NCBI GenBank assembly: GCA_946480175.1
Contig: CAMLIK010000003.1
Span: forward strand, 16,145 to 80,144
Length of the DNA stretch: 64,000 nt
Origin: an uncultured Gilliamella sp.
GTDB taxonomy: Bacteria; Pseudomonadota; Gammaproteobacteria; Enterobacterales; Orbaceae
Direction of reading: 5' to 3'
Each line of letters starts with the position of its first letter. Positions within the stretch are counted from its first letter, which is position 1. Below, one piece after another: positions 60,592 to 64,000 of the stretch. The notes beneath the pieces were generated by a model. The model worked only from the letters and a program-made list of their open reading frames with translations, had not been told where the DNA came from and did no database searches. The translations under genes and the position numbers were made by a program.

Positions 60592-61662
60592 ATGAAAAAC
60601 AATTTTAAAATTCTTACATTACTCATTTCAGTAACTTTATTAACGGCCTGTCCCGGCTCAAATAACAAAAAAACTGACGAAGACTATTACGTAAAAGATA
60701 CCAACGCATTTAATATTTTAATAAGTCAGTACGCTAATAATATAGAACAGATTTGGGGACCTAAAGAGGTCCTAATTGCCGGACCTAAAGATTATGTTCA
60801 ATATGAAGATAATTTACAAACTCGAGTTCATATCAACTTTGTTTCAGGAGTAATTACCATTGAGACTTTATCTGATACACCTATTAATAATTTGAAGGAA
60901 GCGATTGTATCAACATTACTTATGCCTGAACCAGTTGATATCATAAGGCGAGATAAAATAAGTCAGAATTTATCTGAAGAGCCTTTTTTATACAATCAGG
61001 TTCTTGATCAGGAAAGACAACCAATTCGTTGGAGTGGAAGAGCAAATAGCTTTGCTGATTATTTGCTTGCCAACAATTTGAAAGTCCGCTCATCAGAATC
61101 TCATAAAATTACTTACATTGAAATTAAACTTGTTCCAAATCATATTAATCAACGCGCAAAAAAATTCTTACCTTTAGTTACTGAAGCATCAAATCGTTAC
61201 TTTATTGATGAACGATTGATTTTAGCGATTATGGAAGTCGAATCTGCATTTAACCCTTATGCTGTTAGTCGCACAGATGCATTAGGATTGATGCAAGTAC
61301 AACAACATACTGCTGGTCGTGATATCTTCAAGATGCGAGGTAAATCAGGCGAACCAAGTCGTCAATTTTTACTTGATCCTCGTAATAATGTCGATATGGG
61401 AACCGCTTATTTATCTCTTCTAAAAACGAAGTATTTAGCAGGTATAAATAATCCAATTTCATTACGATATGCGATGATAACCTCCTATAATGGTGGTGCA
61501 GGTAGTGTATTACGCACATTTTCTGATGATCGAAATGAAGCAATTAATATAATTAATTCGATGACACCTCAGCAAGTTTATCGAAAATTAGTGACTTCAC
61601 ATGTTTCTCAAGAGTCACGAAATTATCTTATCAAAGTTAGTAAAATTCTTGATAATAAGTAA
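60592..61662 (+). CDS. mltC: membrane-bound lytic murein transglycosylase C
   Basis: A 356-residue outer-membrane lipoprotein (E. coli MltC 359). The signal peptide ends in the lipobox LLTAC; the mature protein has an N-terminal MltC domain (VKDTNAFNILISQYANNIE) and a C-terminal SLT lysozyme-like domain. The catalytic Glu is in ILAIMEVESAFNPYAVS, followed by DALGLMQV and ITSYNGGAGSVLR. It cleaves glycan strands to anhydromuramic products. The ATG at 60592 is chosen because it gives a proper signal peptide. Confidence 0.94.
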   Translation: MKNNFKILTLLISVTLLTACPGSNNKKTDEDYYVKDTNAFNILISQYANNIEQIWGPKEVLIAGPKDYVQYEDNLQTRVHINFVSGVITIETLSDTPINNLKEAIVSTLLMPEPVDIIRRDKISQNLSEEPFLYNQVLDQERQPIRWSGRANSFADYLLANNLKVRSSESHKITYIEIKLVPNHINQRAKKFLPLVTEASNRYFIDERLILAIMEVESAFNPYAVSRTDALGLMQVQQHTAGRDIFKMRGKSGEPSRQFLLDPRNNVDMGTAYLSLLKTKYLAGINNPISLRYAMITSYNGGAGSVLRTFSDDRNEAINIINSMTPQQVYRKLVTSHVSQESRNYLIKVSKILDNK

Positions 61663-61795
61663 TTATGAAATAGATGATCATTAGTCACTTTGTCTAACCT
61701 AAATTAAAGTTTTTAAATTGTGGCTAACTTATTGGTGATTTATATAATTATTAATTTATGATTTTATAGTTTTAATGTTATTTAATAAAAAAAAC

Positions 61796-61809
61796 GTGAT
61801 CTACTTCAA
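61796..61809. promoter_or_regulatory. possible FNR site upstream of focA
   Basis: GTGAT-CTAC-TTCAA has eight of ten matches to TTGAT-N4-ATCAA. FNR activates focA-pflB in E. coli, which makes the site attractive. However, a TATACT at 61818-61823 as -10 would place it at about -28 rather than -41.5, so the arrangement does not fit a standard class II site. Confidence 0.3.
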
Positions 61810-61864
61810 TTTTTGAGTATACTATGCGTCTCATAAAAGCATAGTTTTTTTGAGGATGTCAACA

Positions 61865-62713
61865 TTGAGTAATGATAAGCTTGTGGACTCATTTTCTCCC
61901 GCACAAATGACCCAAATCGCCGAGGAACTTGGCAACTATAAAGTTAATAAACACCCTAGTAGTACTATCTTATCTGCTATTCTTGCAGGTGTTTTTATCT
62001 CTATCGCATTCGTTTTCTATATTACTGCTACAACCGGCACGGCAACGGTTGCTTTTGGCTTAGCTAAATTAGTTGGCGGTATCTGTTTCTCGCTTGGTTT
62101 AATGCTTGTTGTATGTTGTGGAACAGATCTTTTTACTTCAACCATTTTAACTATCTTACCTAAAATGACGCATAGAATTAGTTGGGTAAAGATGTTTCGT
62201 AACTGGATTTTTGTCTATATTGGTAACTTTATTGGTGCTATACTGTTTGTCGCAATTATTTGGTTTTCTGGGCAATATATGGTTGCCAATGGTTTATGGG
62301 GATTGAATGTATTACAAACCGCAGATCATAAATTACATCATACTTTTATCGAAGCTGTATTCCTTGGTTTATTAGCTAACTTAATGGTTTGTTTAGCCGC
62401 TTGGATGAGTTATGCTGGTCGCAGTTTGCTTGATAAAATGTTAATTATGGTGTTGCCCGTGGCAATGTTTGTTGCTAGTGGCTTTGAACATAGTATTGCA
62501 AATATGTTTATGATTCCTATGGGAATTGTAATTAACAATTTTGCGTCGCCTGAGTTTTGGACTGCTGTTGGGGTTTCTCCTGATGCATTTAAAGCATTAA
62601 CAGTTGAACATTTTATTGTGAATAATTTAATTCCTGTTACTATCGGAAATATTTTAGGGGGGCTGTTAATTGCTATCCCTAATTGGGCTTTACATTTACG
62701 TAAACCACATTGA
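61865..62713 (+). CDS. focA: formate channel FocA
   Basis: A 282-residue pentameric inner-membrane formate channel (E. coli FocA 285). Conserved blocks are GVFISIAFVFYITATTGT, GLNVLQTADHKLHHTFIEAV and VASGFEHSIANMFMIPMG. I chose the TTG at 61865: the GAGG site at 61852-61855 is then 9 bp away and the protein aligns with the E. coli start (MSNDKLVDSFSPAQM). The in-frame ATG at 61856 directly abuts the GAGG, leaving no spacing. pflB follows 65 bp later in the usual focA-pflB arrangement. Confidence 0.93.
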   Translation: MSNDKLVDSFSPAQMTQIAEELGNYKVNKHPSSTILSAILAGVFISIAFVFYITATTGTATVAFGLAKLVGGICFSLGLMLVVCCGTDLFTSTILTILPKMTHRISWVKMFRNWIFVYIGNFIGAILFVAIIWFSGQYMVANGLWGLNVLQTADHKLHHTFIEAVFLGLLANLMVCLAAWMSYAGRSLLDKMLIMVLPVAMFVASGFEHSIANMFMIPMGIVINNFASPEFWTAVGVSPDAFKALTVEHFIVNNLIPVTIGNILGGLLIAIPNWALHLRKPH

Positions 62714-62778
62714 TTTTTATAATATTTACCCTTATGTAAGAGTAGATGGATATTTTTGTAAACCTGAGGTTAATAACT

Positions 62779-64000
62779 ATGAGTAATTTAAACGAAGTAC
62801 AAGCAAAGGCTTGGAAAGGATTTAAAGAGGGTGATTGGCAAAGTAATGTCAATGTTCGCGATTTCATTCAAAAAAATTACACACCTTATGAGGGTGATGA
62901 ATCTTTCTTAGCTGGTGCTACAGAAGCAACCACAAAATTGTGGGATAAAGTGATGGAAGGTATCAAATTTGAAAACTCCACTCATACGCCAGTTGATTTT
63001 GATACAAGTGTAATCTCTACTATTACTGCTCATGATGCAGGTTACATCGAAAAGGATTTAGAGAAGATTGTTGGTTTACAAACCGAAAAACCATTAAAAC
63101 GTGCGATTATCCCGTTTGGTGGTATCAAAATGATCGAAAATTCTTGTAAAGCTTACAATAGAACTTTAGATCCATTAGTCAAAAAAATCTTTACTGAATA
63201 TCGTAAAACTCATAACCAAGGTGTGTTTGATATTTATACTCCAGATATCCTTCGTTGCCGCAAATCAGGTGTAATTACTGGTCTTCCTGATGCTTATGGC
63301 CGTGGACGTATCATTGGTGATTACCGTCGTGTTGCTCTTTATGGTATTGATTACCTAATGCAAGATAAATTTGCACAATTTACTTCATTACAAGCTGACT
63401 TCGAAAATGGCGTTGATTTACCAATGACTATGCAACGTCGTGAAGAAATTGCTGAGCAACATCGAGCACTTGGTCAAATTAAAGAGATGGCTGCGAAATA
63501 TGGTTTTGATATTTCAGCACCGGCAACTACTGCACAAGAAGCTGTTCAATGGACTTATTTTGGTTATTTAGCTGCGGTTAAATCTCAAAATGGTGCAGCG
63601 ATGTCTCTTGGTCGTACCTCTACATTCTTTGATATTTACTTCCAACGTGATTTAGCAGCTGGTTTAATCACAGAAAAAGAAGCGCAAGAAATTGTTGACC
63701 ACTTTGTTATGAAATTACGCATGGTTCGTTTCTTACGTACTCCTGAATATGATGAGTTATTCTCAGGTGACCCAATTTGGGCAACAGAATCTATTGCTGG
63801 TATGGGTGTTGACGGACGTACACTTGTCACTAAAACATCTTTCCGTTTCTTAAATACACTTTATACAATGGGGCCTTCTCCAGAACCAAATATGACAATT
63901 CTTTGGTCTGAACAATTACCTGCTGGTTTTAAAGAATTTGCATCAAAAGTATCTATCGATACTTCATCTTTACAATATGAAAATGATGACTTGATGCGTC
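62779..64000 (+). CDS. pflB: formate acetyltransferase (pyruvate formate-lyase), 5' part
   Basis: An open frame from the ATG at 62779 to the window end gives 407 residues of PflB (full length about 760). It cleaves pyruvate with CoA to acetyl-CoA and formate in anaerobic growth. It aligns without gaps to E. coli Pfl[32 protein letters not shown]-like [39 protein letters not shown] and [16 protein letters not shown]. The active-site Cys-Cys pair (E. coli 418-419) and the glycyl radical site lie beyond the edge. GAGGT precedes the ATG. Confidence 0.96.
   Translation, partial: MSNLNEVQAKAWKGFKEGDWQSNVNVRDFIQKNYTPYEGDESFLAGATEATTKLWDKVMEGIKFENSTHTPVDFDTSVISTITAHDAGYIEKDLEKIVGLQTEKPLKRAIIPFGGIKMIENSCKAYNRTLDPLVKKIFTEYRKTHNQGVFDIYTPDILRCRKSGVITGLPDAYGRGRIIGDYRRVALYGIDYLMQDKFAQFTSLQADFENGVDLPMTMQRREEIAEQHRALGQIKEMAAKYGFDISAPATTAQEAVQWTYFGYLAAVKSQNGAAMSLGRTSTFFDIYFQRDLAAGLITEKEAQEIVDHFVMKLRMVRFLRTPEYDELFSGDPIWATESIAGMGVDGRTLVTKTSFRFLNTLYTMGPSPEPNMTILWSEQLPAGFKEFASKVSIDTSSLQYENDDLMR

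Noticed and set aside
61796-61809. Firm assignment of an FNR site for focA-pflB
   Set aside because: Two mismatches and an atypical distance from the visible -10 sequence; kept only as a low-confidence feature.

Overview
The window is a chromosomal segment from an AT-rich gammaproteobacterium. Gene content, gene order inside operons and protein similarity are enterobacterial (E. coli-like YfeH, PitA, UspA, ThrABC, NrdR, L25, SrkA, EngB, YggX, MltC, FocA/PflB). However, the base composition is much more AT-rich and the operons are joined in a different order. This, with a fermentative, PTS-rich gene set, suggests the Orbaceae (Gilliamella-like gut symbionts of bees). The genus is inferred from gene content, not from any marker gene here. 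I see no rRNA, tRNA, insertion sequence, prophage, toxin or defence island, or CRISPR array.

Layout. 1-4.6 kb: YfeH transporter, PitA phosphate transporter, UspA, YdfG dehydrogenase and a small unknown protein. 4.6-9.7 kb: the threonine operon, with an unannotated leader peptide (thrL) and attenuator before thrA-thrB-thrC. 9.8-11.4 kb: nrdR-ribD, then about 640 bp of apparently decayed sequence. 12-17.9 kb: a divergent sugar cluster. The leftward operon has a tagatose-bisphosphate-type aldolase, a 1-phosphofructokinase-like kinase, a fructose-type EIIBC and a mannitol-type EIIA; the rightward one has a DeoR regulator and a PfkB kinase. A perfect CRP palindrome lies between them. The set fits uptake of a ketohexose as its 1-phosphate, a second phosphorylation, and aldol cleavage. 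18-23.1 kb: hemW, yeaD, rplY (with a visible promoter and leader hairpin), zwf and pgl.

23.3-41.4 kb: the complete division and cell-wall (dcw) cluster, rsmH-ftsL-ftsI-murE-murF-mraY-murD-ftsW-murG-murC-ddl-ftsQ-ftsA-ftsZ-lpxC. Its first gene, the regulator mraZ, is a clear pseudogene with several frameshifts and a nonsense codon, while an MraZ-box-like repeat array remains upstream. 41.4-47 kb: yfbR, a DcuSR/CitAB-type two-component system, a short malic enzyme and a 2-hydroxycarboxylate transporter, together a malate/citrate uptake and decarboxylation module. 47.3-48.8 kb: an unknown lipoprotein and a WaaY-like LPS core kinase.

49-55.7 kb: a second sugar cluster: GntR regulator, class II aldolase, galactitol-type EIIA/EIIB/EIIC, FGGY kinase and zinc alcohol dehydrogenase. 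It is preceded by a perfect CRP palindrome and four tandem 10-bp repeats. Its substrate cannot be read from sequence, and the combination differs from the classical gat operon. 55.8-64 kb: a small membrane protein, a histidine phosphatase, yhbQ, srkA-engB, argD with a tandem pair of ARG boxes, yggX-mltC, and focA followed by pflB, which runs off the right edge.
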